From NCBI GenBank assembly GCA_949358305.1, contig OX442317.1, positions 9,926,186 through 9,990,185 on the forward strand: a stretch of DNA of 64,000 bases. Reading direction: 5' to 3'. Below, in pieces: positions 38,580-49,334 of the stretch. Position 1 is the first letter of the stretch. Each line of letters opens with the position of its first letter. The position numbers and the translations under genes were made by a program. Under the pieces are notes generated by a model. The model worked only from the letters and a program-made list of their open reading frames with translations, ran no database searches and had not been told where the DNA came from. Source of the stretch: Strigamia acuminata (lineage: Eukaryota > Arthropoda > Chilopoda > Geophilomorpha > Linotaeniidae).

Positions 38580-39343
38580 AGTGTTGTATTCAAAAGCAGA
38601 TTACTAGAAAACTATGCATCCTACAGGGGTATTTTTTTGCTCAATCTAGAGTTAAATTATGTCTCTCTTGAGAATATTTTCATTTATTTTAGTAGCTGCA
38701 TTCAAAAACGAAACGAGTTTTAGAGGCGTTTTAGAGTTATTGAATGCAGCTACTGGGAGCTTTCCAGCAATGCCAAAATGCCTTCAAACAATGATGTGCT
38801 CTCGAAAATTTGGATTATTCCAAACTTTCTGAACAGGCTGTAGTTAGCGTGTCTAGCACTGTATGCCAGCTGTTATACTTTTTAAAGTACCGTAAGATTA
38901 AATATTCTGTTTATATCACATCTAACTTTAATTTCTAAAATCAGGATGTAAGCTTTTGCTGGACTTACGAACAATTTGACATGCGAATACGCTCTCGCAA
39001 TGAAATTCGTTCTGCATTTGCCTCGATAACCGCAGAGACAGCTGATATGCTGAGAAGTGACAAACTACAGTAACTTAGCAAATGATTGTAACGGTGATCC
39101 GTAATACGCGCGACATTCGTTAACGCGACGTGGAAGCGCAATCAAACCGCGCACTTATGCATACCAGAAGTATGCCTAAGCGCGAAGTTAATATCGTGTT
39201 TCTCTTCGTTGTTATTTAGGTTAGGTTAAGGTTATTTCAGCTCAGGTGAGGTTGGTCACTGGTGGATCAAGGGAAGTGAGTGGCCAAGAAAGTCCTTGCC
39301 TGCCTCTGGTTTTCATTTTATTTCATTTTTAAGTCCAAATATA

Positions 39344-40568
39344 CAGGGTGGAACAAAAGTCTGTTCCCCTCAAATATTTCCTGAGCAATTGCATCTAGGC
39401 CAGCTTTGATGAAGCGATCATATAGGAAGTTGGGTAAGAGCAATCCAATGAAGGCATCAAATTTGATCTTGAAGGCCATTTTCAAGGTTATTCACTTGCT
39501 AACTTCTAAACCAATCACGTTAGAGCAAAATTTCCAATTACAAAGTTGTAGAGCACCATTAAATTAGTACCATCCAACTTATCTTAGTCATCTTAAGTTA
39601 AATGTTTTCGTTTTAAAATGAAAACAAATCAGCTGAAATAAAGTCACCTATTGAGGCAAAAATTAAATTTCTACTACAAAAATACTGAATTACTTAACAC
39701 TAGAAAGGCCGGAATTTTTTTTTTATAAAATCTGATAAAATTAAAAACGGAAATTTAATTTTATCAGGTTTTATAAAAAAAAATAAAAACCATCAATTTT
39801 TATTTTGCTATTTTCTCACATATTTCGCGTGTTACTGGTCAATTTGATGGCAAAACGCAAGATACGCGTATTGTTTATGTATTTTGCACGATTTGTGCGC
39901 GTTTTGTCCACATTTCGTGCACGTCTTGTGCGCGTTGTTTCAAGCGGTCATTTTGACCGCTTTCGGCCTTTCTAGGTCAATTCAATTTTTTAAATTTTTT
40001 TTACAGAAAAAAGCTACGTTTGCTGATTTATGATGTAAAGTATCATAAGTTAGTAAAAGTGAAAAAATACCAGCATTGTAAACCCATTGGGTTAATTGCT
40101 ACAGCTGTCTAAAACAGCTGTTCCGGTCAAAATGATCACTCTGGCCGTTCTAGTGTTAAATAAATGTATTCAAATGTGCATTATTGTACAAGTACACAAG
40201 AAAAATCACTATCTTTTTTTAATGCCTCAATAATTTTTTTTTTACAAGAATAAAAAATTTCACTTTGCTGATTTTTTTTCTAATTTGTTTCCTTTTTAAA
40301 AATAAATCATTTAACTGAAGATGACTAAGATAAATTGTATAGTACTAATTTGATGGTGCTCTACAACTTTGTAATTTGAAATTTTGCTCTAACGTGATTG
40401 GTTTAGAAGTTAGCAAGTGAATAACCTTGAAAATGGCCTTCAAGGTCAAATTTGATGACATCATTGGATTGCTCTCACCCAACTTCCTATATGATCACTT
40501 CATTAAAGTTGGCCTAGATGCAATTGCTCAGGAAATATTTGAGGGGAACAGACTTTTGTTCCACCCTG
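39344..40568. mobile_element. Mariner-type element with long TIRs (about 300 bp), 1225 bp
   Basis: The termini CAGGGTGGAACAAAAGTCTG and its complement at 40549-40568 are flanked by TA (39342-39343, 40569-40570). The TIRs extend about 280-300 bp. No transposase frame is seen, and a piggyBac-type MITE occupies the middle. Confidence 0.8.
39698..40155. mobile_element. piggyBac-like MITE nested in the mariner-type element
   Basis: TTAA on both sides (39694-39697, 40156-40159), with termini CACTAGAAAGGCCGG and CTGGCCGTTCTAGTG. These fit the piggyBac pattern of TTAA duplication with C(C/A)CTAGAAAG-like ends. It is 458 bp and non-coding. Confidence 0.7.
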
Positions 40569-40570
40569 TA

Positions 40571-41036
40571 TAGTTTTTGGACCATAAAATTCAAATTCCA
40601 GCCAAAAAATTCATTTTTAGGAGAAAAACGTGCAAGTTTTGGCACAAAACATGCATTTTTTGATCACATTCAGCCAACTTTTGGTACTTAAAGTAATTTT
40701 CATCATTAACATCAAATTTGCAGAAAATGATAAATTTTGTATCGATATCTTTGTGAAGTATGGATATTAATTGCAACTTATTTTTATTTAGATTCTTATT
40801 CTGGTAAATTTTACTAAGCACCACTTGGTACGGTTCTTTTTAATGGTAGTTTCCGATTATCGGTATTTATTTATTAATGCCTTGGATTTTTAGGGGCTCC
40901 AGTCCAGTTGATTTGTTTACTAAAAATGAAAATGAGATGAAATAGACATTATGTAAATTTAATCTCCATTTGGTTGCAGGACCTAGAGCCACCAAGTTCC
41001 ATGATGTGCCACTTCAATGCCATGATGACCAATGGA
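40571..41036 (-). other. Downstream flank of the P2 unit
   Basis: It contains ccaagttttggcacaaaaca-like sequence (near 40630) that recurs downstream of P3 (51385-51440), marking segmental duplication. No gene is seen; a 77-codon frame here (40591-40824) has no supporting features. Confidence 0.5.
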
Positions 41037-41426
41037 TGTGTTGATATTCTGAGGATGTTGGAAGCCAGAAATAATGTGAACAATGTTTAAAATTGTGCAC
41101 AAAAGGACAAAACATTGTCGGCCATGTTTATTCAGGCAAGAACTTAAACTAGAGTGAGTTGGAGAGTAATTTGCTCCCCAGCAGCTACAAACTCAAAGAT
41201 AGGACAAATCAATTAATAACTTAATTGATTTATCCTTTACAAAAGATAAGGTTGAGGTATTTGTACCTAAATCAATACAGAATGTAAAACAAATGAAATA
41301 CATTAATGCACGCAATATCCAAAAGATCCATTTTGTCCAATACGAAGTTAGGGTACGTTTACATTCATTAAAGTATAGAACAAACATGAAATCCACAAAC
41401 AATTATATCTGCGCGCATATCAAACA
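41037..41426 (-). repeat. Probable solo LTR of a C1/C2-related copia element
   Basis: It shares with the C1 and C2 LTRs the ordered blocks cggccatgtttatt, a gctatttgc/gtaatttgct segment, and a hairpin around aatcaattaataacttaattgatt followed by tcctttaca. It has TG...CA ends, with imperfect flanks atgga/atgaa. No internal region remains. Confidence 0.5.
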
Positions 41427-41628
41427 ATGAACCGTAGATTTCATGGAAATCAACAGGATGGACCAATCTTGTTGCTTTCTAAAACAAAATTCTCATTTTA
41501 TATTTATTGACCATGAGTAAATTTCAGACACTCAAGTGTAAAAAACAATACATTCTGTTGAATTTTTACAATATATTTATTCTTGACTATTGTACTGCAT
41601 TGTTTACATTACATCTTACTCAAAGAAT

Positions 41629-42264
41629 TTAGAAAAGCAGTTTTATTAAGGTTTTAAATGGAAGGGATAAGAATTTAAATGGATTTAGTAAAATTTCAAA
41701 AATTTGATTTATTACAAAAAACAAGATTTTAATAGGAAGCAATACAGGACTTAGTAAAATTTTGAAAATTAGTTTTACTACAGAAAATAAGATGTGAATT
41801 GGAAGAAGTATGGGACTTAGTAAAATTCTGACAATTAGTTTTATTATAGAAAATAAGATGTGAATTGGAATACGTATGGGGCTTAGTAAAATATTGATAA
41901 TTGAATGTATTACATGAAATAAGATTTTAATTGGAAAAAGTATGGGACCTAGTACAGTTTGGAGAATTAGGTTTATTATCCAAAATAAGATTTTAATTGG
42001 AAGAAGCGCAACTTTAAGTGTAAGAACTATAGGACTTAGTAAAATGTTAAGAACAACTTTAATAATTCCACCAATCAGTCCAAGGCCTGTTTTTTTTACT
42101 TTTTTTCCTCCTCCTTTTCCTTGTTTTCCTTGTACTCCTAGTCCTTGACTTCCTTGTACTCCTTTTCCTTGTTGATTTTCAGCAATGGCAGTTGATGCTT
42201 GAGCAACAATGTCTGCAACCAGCATCATGACCACGAGTAAGACGAGCTGTTTTTTCTGTTCCAT
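41629..42264 (-). CDS. Secreted hydrophobic-repeat peptide P2 (expanded)
   Basis: 211 residues. A signal peptide (about 1-22) is followed by a Gly/Gln/Lys-rich linker (about 28-57, repeats of GVQGxQG). Then come about five tandem 22-residue units of the form ILLSPILLPIHILFSVVKLI plus FK, and a shorter tail ending IKLLF. P1 and P3 have the same start and end with only one to two units, so P2 grew by 66-bp tandem duplication. The product should be a very hydrophobic, Pro-kinked, weakly cationic secreted chain. Role unknown; a membrane-active or structural secretion is possible. Confidence 0.8.
   Translation of the reverse strand: MEQKKQLVLLVVMMLVADIVAQASTAIAENQQGKGVQGSQGLGVQGKQGKGGGKKVKKTGLGLIGGIIKVVLNILLSPIVLTLKVALLPIKILFWIINLILQTVLGPILFPIKILFHVIHSIINILLSPIRIPIHILFSIIKLIVRILLSPILLPIHILFSVVKLIFKILLSPVLLPIKILFFVINQIFEILLNPFKFLSLPFKTLIKLLF
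41660..41960. repeat. 66-bp coding tandem repeat in P2
   Basis: About 4-5 diverged 66-bp units (ttttaattggaagaagtatg, gggacttagtaaaat...) correspond to the 22-residue protein repeats. Confidence 0.8.
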
Positions 42265-42304
42265 TCTGAGAAAGAGAAACCTGAAAACAAAATGAAGGCT
42301 GACA

Positions 42305-42397
42305 TTATAAAGCGAGCAAAGAGAGATCTTGGCAATTCGTCTCCGAACTTCTAACTTTTGTTCTTGATTAATGAAAACATTCTAAATGTATGCAAAT
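42305..42397 (-). promoter_or_regulatory. P2 promoter block
   Basis: Same order as at P1: octamer ATTTGCAT (42390-42397), ttgccaagatctctc (about 42323-42335) and TATA (ctttataat, 42304-42312), about 45 bp before the ATG at 42264. Confidence 0.6.
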
Positions 42398-42690
42398 CGA
42401 GTTCTTAACTTCTACGTTTAAGATTGCATTTTGCATGTATAAAGTTATTTGTTTTCCCGCCCATGCACTCACTCACCTGCTATCAATTTGGCGCAACAAT
42501 TGCAGATATTGTCAGTGGAAGTTAATTTATAAATGTGTGATGTGTGCGACTACAGGCGTCATTTCATCACGTGATGCTCACGTTTTGGCGAATGATACAT
42601 GTTTTCCTGGATATTGAGTTATTGATAGACATGTGTGGCCATGGCCATGTCAAGTCAAATAAACAGATTGAGAAATTAGACGTGTAGGTA

Positions 42691-42868
42691 ACAATAGTTG
42701 AGTAATAAATAACACAAAAGCATACTTGACATTTTTATATTTCATCACGTGAAAATAATTTTAAAAATAGATTTTACTAACAATAGTTGAGTAATAAATA
42801 ACACAAAAGCATACTTGACATTTTTATAATTCGCCACGTGAAAACAATTTTAAAAATAGATTTTACTA
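42691..42868. repeat. 89-bp tandem duplication upstream of P2
   Basis: Two copies start acaatagttgagtaataaat at 42691 and 42780. The P1 unit has only one. Confidence 0.9.
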
Positions 42869-43127
42869 AATGCAGTCAAACCGCAAAAGCTGTACACTAA
42901 AATGGCAGAAAGGCAGATGTAGATACTATGACAAAAAGACAGAAGTAGTGCTAAAATAACATTCGAGATACGAACTTTCAGAGATATAAACTTAAATTTT
43001 GCGGCAGCGCACAAGTTAGTTTGCGTGATGACTAGCAGTGTATGCCAGGTGTTGTACTTTTTAAAGTAAGATTATAAATTCTGTTTATATCATATCTAAC
43101 TTTATTCATTTCTAAAATCAGGATGTA

Positions 43128-43412
43128 CAGCCTTGGACATAAAAATCGTCCCAGTCCAGCTTGAAGCGTTTTCGGTTGTATCCACCAAGTAGTGCAAAAA
43201 CTCACTCACAAGTTATGACATATTGACATGATGTCACACATCATGCAATCATCTAAACCCACGATGTGAAGGTAATTGTTTGACATCATTTAAATGTCAA
43301 TATGTCATAACTTATCAGTCAGTTTTTGCACTACCTGGTGGATACAGTCGAAAACGCTCATTCTGCATGTGAGCTTCAAGCTGGACTGGGACGATTTGTA
43401 TGTCCAAGGCTG
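43128..43412. mobile_element. MITE, 285 bp, TA duplication
   Basis: The termini cagccttggacataaaaatc and the complement at 43390-43412 are flanked by TA (43126-43127, 43413-43414). The empty site is seen in the P1 unit (about 38945). A truncated relative starts at 54103. Confidence 0.8.
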
Positions 43413-43414
43413 TA

Positions 43415-44035
43415 CAAGTAAGCCTTTGCTGGACTTACGAACAATTCGACATGTGAATATGTTCTCGGAATGAAATTCGTTCGCATTTAAACAGCGCATT
43501 TGTTTTGACAACCACAGAGCAAGCTGATATTTTGAGAAATGATCAACTACAGTAACTTAGCAAAGGATTGTAACGGTGATCCGTAGTACACGCCACGTTC
43601 ATAAACACAACGTGGAAGCGCAATCAAACTTCGCACTTAAATTATGTATACCGGAAGCATGCCTATGTGTAAAAACTGGCGTTTAAAGGGATGTGCGAAG
43701 TAGAGATGACGGCATGTTTGGTCACCAGAGGGTCACTTCGGTGACCCACTATGTAAATGGGTCAAGTCAATTGTTTGTGTAGAAAGGAGGGGAATAATAT
43801 TACTCCGTAACATATTTCCTGTTTCAATGTAACTGGTGCGTGCATGTGTCTTTACTTTGCAATCCAGACAAATCTGTAAAAAGTAAGGACCATCCGGACC
43901 ATCAGACTTTCAAAAGTATTTATTTAGTTGTCCAACAAACTTTGAGTTGTTAAATAAGACATAAGCATGAAATTAAAAATCTTGTTTCTCTTCGTATTTA
44001 TTTATAGGTTAGGTTAAGGTTATTTCAGCTCATGT
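43415..44035. other. P2-unit upstream region, no gene
   Basis: It aligns to the P1 unit at 38947-39240 (ctggacttacgaacaatt, ttgtaacggtgatccgta, taggttaggttaaggttatt), with an unaligned insert near 43690-43960. No ORF or TIR is seen. Confidence 0.5.
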
Positions 44036-44037
44036 TA

Positions 44038-44572
44038 TACCCTGTTCGCACTACATAGTCTAGATAAAACTTGAGCTAGCTTAGCTCAATCTAGATTGAG
44101 TTTAGCCTAGTTGTTGAGCCAAACTGTTCGCACTAGCACTGTTTTTGAGGCTATTCCAGACATTACTTAGCAATAAATCCAGGAATAAATAATGCAAAAA
44201 AAAGTGCCGATAAACAAGTCACCATGTTTTTGTCTACATTTTTTCAAAAGCAGTGCATTGTTTTGACGAGATTAATATGAAATCAGACTCGACTGTTGCA
44301 ATTACTACAAGACGAAATCAACGGTATTTTCCATTTGGTTGACCACTGGTATGGAAGCCATGTTTGTTTGACCAAAAATGGCGATGCATTATGGGTACCA
44401 AGACATCCCAAGCTAGCTTAGAACTAGCTAATCCAGTTCCCTGAACTAGATTATTTTATCTAGTTTCAAAACTGATAAACTAGCTTAGGATAAGCTAGTT
44501 GTGTTCGCACTAAATTTATACAACTAGTTATAAAGAGTTAAGCTAGCTTAACTCTGTAGTGCGAACGGGGTA
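44038..44572. mobile_element. MITE, 535 bp, with TACCC...GGGTA termini
   Basis: The termini TACCCTGTTCGCACTACA and TGTAGTGCGAACGGGGTA are flanked by TA. The interior is full of short CTAGCTTA/TAAGCTAG palindromes. The P1 unit (39240) shows the site without the insert. Confidence 0.75.
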
Positions 44573-44649
44573 TAAGGTTGGTCAAGGAGAGTGGCCATGA
44601 GGTCTTTGCCAGCCCCTAGTTTTCGTTTTATTTCATTTTTAAGTCCAAA

Positions 44650-45055
44650 TTATTGTTTCCTAAGTTGCCAGTTGTAAGAAGAGACAAACAAAACTCCATA
44701 TTTCGGGGTGCGATACTCGCAAAACGCGGTCGCCATTTTTATTCATGCAAAAACTCAAAAGTAAATGCCAATTCGAGGCTATTTAGTCTCGAAAAAGAAT
44801 ACAAAATAAATGGAGAATAAAATCTATGGAAATTCCTCATAGATTTATTCTTTACAAAACTATATATGCACCAACACTAAACTACGCAAAGCAGTCAATC
44901 TACACTGGAAACAATAAACAGAGATAAGCGTAGACAATAGGTGACGCCAGTATAGACAGAGCATGTATTTGGGTTAAGGAACACACACATCCAGTACGCT
45001 TAATCGGAAACGCGTAACGTGACCGCACAAATGACAAAAGAAACAACTAAAACTA
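44650..45055 (-). repeat. Probable second solo copia LTR
   Basis: It has the C1/C2 LTR block order: gtcgccatttttattc, a ggctatttagtctcg segment, then a hairpin (aatctatgg...catagatt) followed by tattctttaca. Exact ends and target duplication could not be fixed. Confidence 0.45.
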
Positions 45056-45206
45056 ACACAAATCTATCTACATAAATAAAAATATACCGGTATGTTCGTT
45101 TGTACATGATCGCAAATCTTCGAAAGTTCTTCACTGATTGCTTTGAAATTTTGACATCACAACGTTGCATTCGAATAGGCGCGTGTTTTTATATACCTAT
45201 TCGTAC

Positions 45207-45657
45207 TGTCAATCTATAAACCGTAGGTGAGTGCATGTGTGGAAGCAAAACAGCATCTTTACTTTCTGCAAAGCCATCTAACCATGGAGGCCGCCATCTT
45301 TATTGCCAAACAGTAAGTCATCAAGTGATACATGGGTTAGAGGCTAACTGCCAACCAACTAACAGTAGAACAAATCATCCACACAGTGGTTGATTTGTTC
45401 TTTACAAACAAAACATCAACTGAATACAATTCCAGTATTCACACTGGATAAAAACCGGGGCAAACTAATAGATAAACTAAAAACCCAAGCAGACGACAGT
45501 CTGGATAACACTGTAAAACATGTGTTGATTGAATTTGCAAGACAATCAACACTCGACCTCGAGACATAACACAATGCTAAACAGAAACGCGCCATTGCCG
45601 CACTAATTCGGAAAGGTGCGACGTATCACACCATATGACGGATCCAAAATCCCAACA
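45207..45657 (-). repeat. 3' LTR of C2
   Basis: A 451-bp direct repeat of 50516-50966, TG...CA, next to the polypurine tract at 45658-45670. Confidence 0.95.
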
Positions 45658-45737
45658 ATGCCCCCTCTGATCCGCATATGGGCTAACACGGATAACAGAA
45701 CAACCCGTAACGCTCACGACCCCCTCACTGCACGACA

Positions 45738-48700
45738 TTATCGTCGCGCCCCGAAAATACTATTGCCAAGGGTCACAAGACGTGGACGTGCCAGCCATTT
45801 GGTCAGCAAGTCCGCCACGTTATTCTCTCCCATAACATGTTTGATATCACCATTTGTAATCCAATAATCTGCGGTCTGGCATTCATCCGACCGCATAACA
45901 GACGCTTCCTTTCGTAAACGCATTAATCTTTTCCATTCGTTTCTTTTGCCACAATGAACTCCCTCTTCTGTCAACGCTTTGATTTTCTTCATTATCCCTT
46001 CCCATTCATTACTTCTCTCAACTTGTGCAACATCCTTATCAGTATCAGGCCTTATCATGCAGCACAATGAGAAAGGAGTGCAACATGAACATGAACACAA
46101 TGCGAATGGGTTTTCAGGCTCGTCCTTTAATGACGTAAACTCGAACAAGCTCGCATCGTACTCAAAACCGTTATTTTCGCACCAAGCTAGGATTTCAATC
46201 CTACTCCTTAATCTAGTCTTGTCTGGTGCCACGTACGATGTACAAGGTCTTCCTTTATCACGACCTGACTTCCTCGTATACTCAAATCTTTGCCACTCAT
46301 CAATATTCAGGGGCAACAGCTGTTGTCCCCCAACATCCCCCGGGCCCCCTCTAATGTTCTTAGTGACCCGTACGGCCTGCTCATACTCTTCTTCATCTTC
46401 CGACTGTGTCGGGCTCTCCTCTGCAGGCGCTTCTGCCGTTCTCGGCCTCAATGTGGGTTTGGGGGTCGTGGGTAATGGCGGTTTCGCCGGTTTTGTCGGT
46501 AAAACCCCTCCAATAGGGGCTTCTCTCTCTACCTGTTGAACAGGTGCTCGCTGCGCAATTTCTTGCGCTACCTGCTGGGCAGGTTCCACTTTGGGTGCCT
46601 GTTGCACCATTTCTTTCACCGGCTCGAGTTTAGCCGCTGGTGGGGGCACTTTAACTGCCCTCGGGGGTGACGGAGGTGGTGTCGCCACCACACTCTCCTC
46701 GTCCGACTCAAAACCGTCTTGCGCGGTGTATATGAAATCTCCATTCCATTCCGTTCCTACCCCCTCTGATTTCTTAAACACCTCCTCGTTACAGACTTTA
46801 TCGTTCCAATATTCTTCCTCAATAATTTTGACGTGTTTTGAACTGACGACACGCCTATTTTTATGGTCCCAGATCCGGTAACCTGTGGTATTAGTACCGT
46901 ATCCTACAAGGGCCCCAGCCCATGCCCTTTCTTGTAATTTGCCTTGTCTAACTTGGGCCGGGATGTGTACATAGGTCTTCGAGCCTATGCAACGCAAGTG
47001 TCTCACGGACAGCTTCTTGCCCCAAAACACATTATACGGGGCTTTGGAATTTAACTTGGGATGGGGGAACCTATTTTTCAGGTACACTATAGTGCAGACT
47101 AATTCCGCCCATAAATAACTCGGAAACTCATTTTCCAGCATCATTGCTCGTGCACCTTCTAGTATCGTTCGGTTGGCTCTTTCAGCCACCGAATTGGACT
47201 CTGGGGAATAGGGATTGGTTCTTTCGCATTTGATGCCTTCCTTCTGGGCATATATGTCCCACGCCTTTGACGTGAATTCCCCTCCGTTGTCCGTTCGTAT
47301 GCGCTTAACTTTCCGTGATGTCATTCTCTCGATTTCCCGCTGCCAGGGCTCAAAATGTGCTAATACATCGCCCTTTCTTTTCATTATTCGAATCCACATA
47401 TAACGTGAATAGTCGTCAATAATAATTAAATAGTAGCGGCCCCCGCCTAACGAGTTCACCTGCGAGGAGCCCCAAACATCCATGTGGACTAGCTCTAAAG
47501 GTCCACTTGTGGAAATCTCCCCTATCGGGGTGAAGCTAGCTCTAGTGAGCTTTCCCCTAATACAGTGCTCACACTTGCCCATATCTTTATTGGCCAGCTT
47601 TACTCCACATATGTCGGTGGATCTCGACATTGACACGATCCCATTCGTGTTCAAATGGCCGAATCTCCCATGCCAAAACTCCATGTCTAATGGCTTGTCA
47701 TTGTAGACTCGTTGTCCAGCCATTTCTTGCTGTTGTCGACCACCATTCCCATTACTAACATTGTTAACCAACAACCCCCTCTCACTCAAACTCTTTTTGT
47801 GTGCGCCCGACTGCAGAACGTCGCTATAATTGCGCAAATCGCCATTTTCGTTATCATTAACGCTGGTTTCGGGTTTGGTTAGTTCGCTCTTATGACTAGT
47901 ATGGGTTAGTAACTGTACATTTCCACCAGTGCTCTGGTTATCTGCCGCAAGCGCATCCTGTTGCGCAGGAATTGCACTTTCGTTCACATTTGGTAAAATC
48001 ACTTTACAATTAGTTTTATACATTCTGTCGCTTTGCCGTGTCGCTCTCAAAATCGGCTGCGTAATCCTGTTTTTGAAGGAAACCAACTTTCCTTCAGCAA
48101 TGCGGGTTACATACCCGGCCTCATCAATTCTGCCTAGACTCATTAAATTCCTCACAAAATTCGGGGCATAATATACATTCTTCAATGTAACAAACCCGCC
48201 AGGCACTTTTTCACCTGAATCTAATCTCAAGTCCCCCACTCCTGCTATTTTAGAGGACCCTTCCCCTAAATGAACGTTAATGTTCGTTAAAGGCCTATAA
48301 TTGATGAGCCCATCTTTGCTGAAAGTAAAGTGATCCGTCGCCCCGGTATCAACATACCAGGCGGGATCCGGCGCTCCGCTCGTCACGTATGAGCGTAATG
48401 GCAAATTATTTTGCCTTTGACTTTCGTCCATCGACACGTAGAATAGAATTGGATTCTCCCCCGATGCCTCGGTCAGGTTGGCTTTCCTGCCACGACCCCG
48501 AGCTCTGCCTCTGCCCCGTGCCCTGCGCTGGCTAAAGTCCGTTTGCGCACCTCCTTGGGGTTTGGGCGACGGGCAGTCGCGGGCAAAGTGTCCAGTACCT
48601 CCACAGCCGTAGCAGGTCCCTGGTTTGAAATTAGCATTCCTTGGCGCCGTTGACCATTGCTGTTGCTGTTTGCCAGTTGCAAACGCACCTGAACCCGTTG

Positions 48701-49334
48701 GTTCTGCGCCATAAGCAGTGCTCTGCTGATGAATGCGATCGTACTCGCTTAAAAGTCTCTCACTAACGTTCTTAGTCGTAAACTCAGTGTCCTCCCAGTG
48801 GTACACCGCCTGCTTAAGGTTTTCATACTCCGCGCCGAGAAAATCGAGGTATTGAAACGCAATATCCTCGTCAGAGACAGTGACTTTAACGTTTTTCAGG
48901 TCCGCTGCTGCTCGGTTAACGCGGGAAATAAAAACTACCATTTGTTCATTCGCTCCAAGCCGCATTTGGAGGAAATCGCGTCGGAGTCGGGCTTTCCTGG
49001 CCCTCGTAGCAGGCTGGTAAGCAGCCTGCAGTGCATCCCAGCACTCTTTAGCTGTGGTATGCGCCGTTGCCACAAGCTGCTGCGCCTCGTTGCAGCTCAA
49101 ACAAATAGTGGATAGCGCCTTATTTTCTCTAATGTTATATTCCCTTATCTCCTTTGCCGTGGCTGTGGGCTCCAACGCCGGCTCCTTTCCGGTGACGTGC
49201 GTCCACGTCCCTTCTCGTTGCAATATGAGCCGAGCCTGCACGCTCCAAGCTTCATAGTTAGTTCCGTCGAGCATTTTAATCGACGACCCAAACAGTTTCA
49301 TGAATTCATCCTTTCCGTGGGCCATTTTTGCCAA
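45738..49334 (-). CDS. copia C2 Gag-protease-integrase polyprotein with RT deleted
   Basis: 1198 residues against 1612 in C1. It has Gag, a CCHC knuckle (CYGCGGTGHFARDC), protease (VDTGATDHF), the pre-integrase finger, and integrase (HMDVWG, TDNGGEF, and E in NSVAERANR). After the Pro-rich linker the frame passes from the start of the RT region (PDTDKDVAQVERSNEWEG) almost directly to the last residues of RNase H (NNVADLLTKWLARPRL). The RT YVDD core and the RNase H TDAS motif are absent. The frame survived the deletion, which suggests either an in-frame event or selection for the Gag-protease-integrase product. Confidence 0.95.
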   Translation of the reverse strand: MAKMAHGKDEFMKLFGSSIKMLDGTNYEAWSVQARLILQREGTWTHVTGKEPALEPTATAKEIREYNIRENKALSTICLSCNEAQQLVATAHTTAKECWDALQAAYQPATRARKARLRRDFLQMRLGANEQMVVFISRVNRAAADLKNVKVTVSDEDIAFQYLDFLGAEYENLKQAVYHWEDTEFTTKNVSERLLSEYDRIHQQSTAYGAEPTGSGAFATGKQQQQWSTAPRNANFKPGTCYGCGGTGHFARDCPSPKPQGGAQTDFSQRRARGRGRARGRGRKANLTEASGENPILFYVSMDESQRQNNLPLRSYVTSGAPDPAWYVDTGATDHFTFSKDGLINYRPLTNINVHLGEGSSKIAGVGDLRLDSGEKVPGGFVTLKNVYYAPNFVRNLMSLGRIDEAGYVTRIAEGKLVSFKNRITQPILRATRQSDRMYKTNCKVILPNVNESAIPAQQDALAADNQSTGGNVQLLTHTSHKSELTKPETSVNDNENGDLRNYSDVLQSGAHKKSLSERGLLVNNVSNGNGGRQQQEMAGQRVYNDKPLDMEFWHGRFGHLNTNGIVSMSRSTDICGVKLANKDMGKCEHCIRGKLTRASFTPIGEISTSGPLELVHMDVWGSSQVNSLGGGRYYLIIIDDYSRYMWIRIMKRKGDVLAHFEPWQREIERMTSRKVKRIRTDNGGEFTSKAWDIYAQKEGIKCERTNPYSPESNSVAERANRTILEGARAMMLENEFPSYLWAELVCTIVYLKNRFPHPKLNSKAPYNVFWGKKLSVRHLRCIGSKTYVHIPAQVRQGKLQERAWAGALVGYGTNTTGYRIWDHKNRRVVSSKHVKIIEEEYWNDKVCNEEVFKKSEGVGTEWNGDFIYTAQDGFESDEESVVATPPPSPPRAVKVPPPAAKLEPVKEMVQQAPKVEPAQQVAQEIAQRAPVQQVEREAPIGGVLPTKPAKPPLPTTPKPTLRPRTAEAPAEESPTQSEDEEEYEQAVRVTKNIRGGPGDVGGQQLLPLNIDEWQRFEYTRKSGRDKGRPCTSYVAPDKTRLRSRIEILAWCENNGFEYDASLFEFTSLKDEPENPFALCSCSCCTPFSLCCMIRPDTDKDVAQVERSNEWEGIMKKIKALTEEGVHCGKRNEWKRLMRLRKEASVMRSDECQTADYWITNGDIKHVMGENNVADLLTKWLARPRLVTLGNSIFGARR

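Larger units (their letters stand above)
37487..38840. mobile_element. Mariner-type MITE, 1354 bp, with nested insertions
   Basis: The termini cagtcagttcagaaagtttg and, inverted, caaactttctgaacaggctg are flanked by TA (37485-37486, 38841-38842). Arms of about 100 bp match once the nested element at 37540-37945 is removed. The corresponding place in the P2 unit (about 43016) lacks it. Confidence 0.75.

Noticed and set aside
38378-38723. Frames made of NMIFIIPNFL or KLFEHDFYYS repeats
   Set aside because: They are translations of the non-coding 30-bp tandem array in a MITE.
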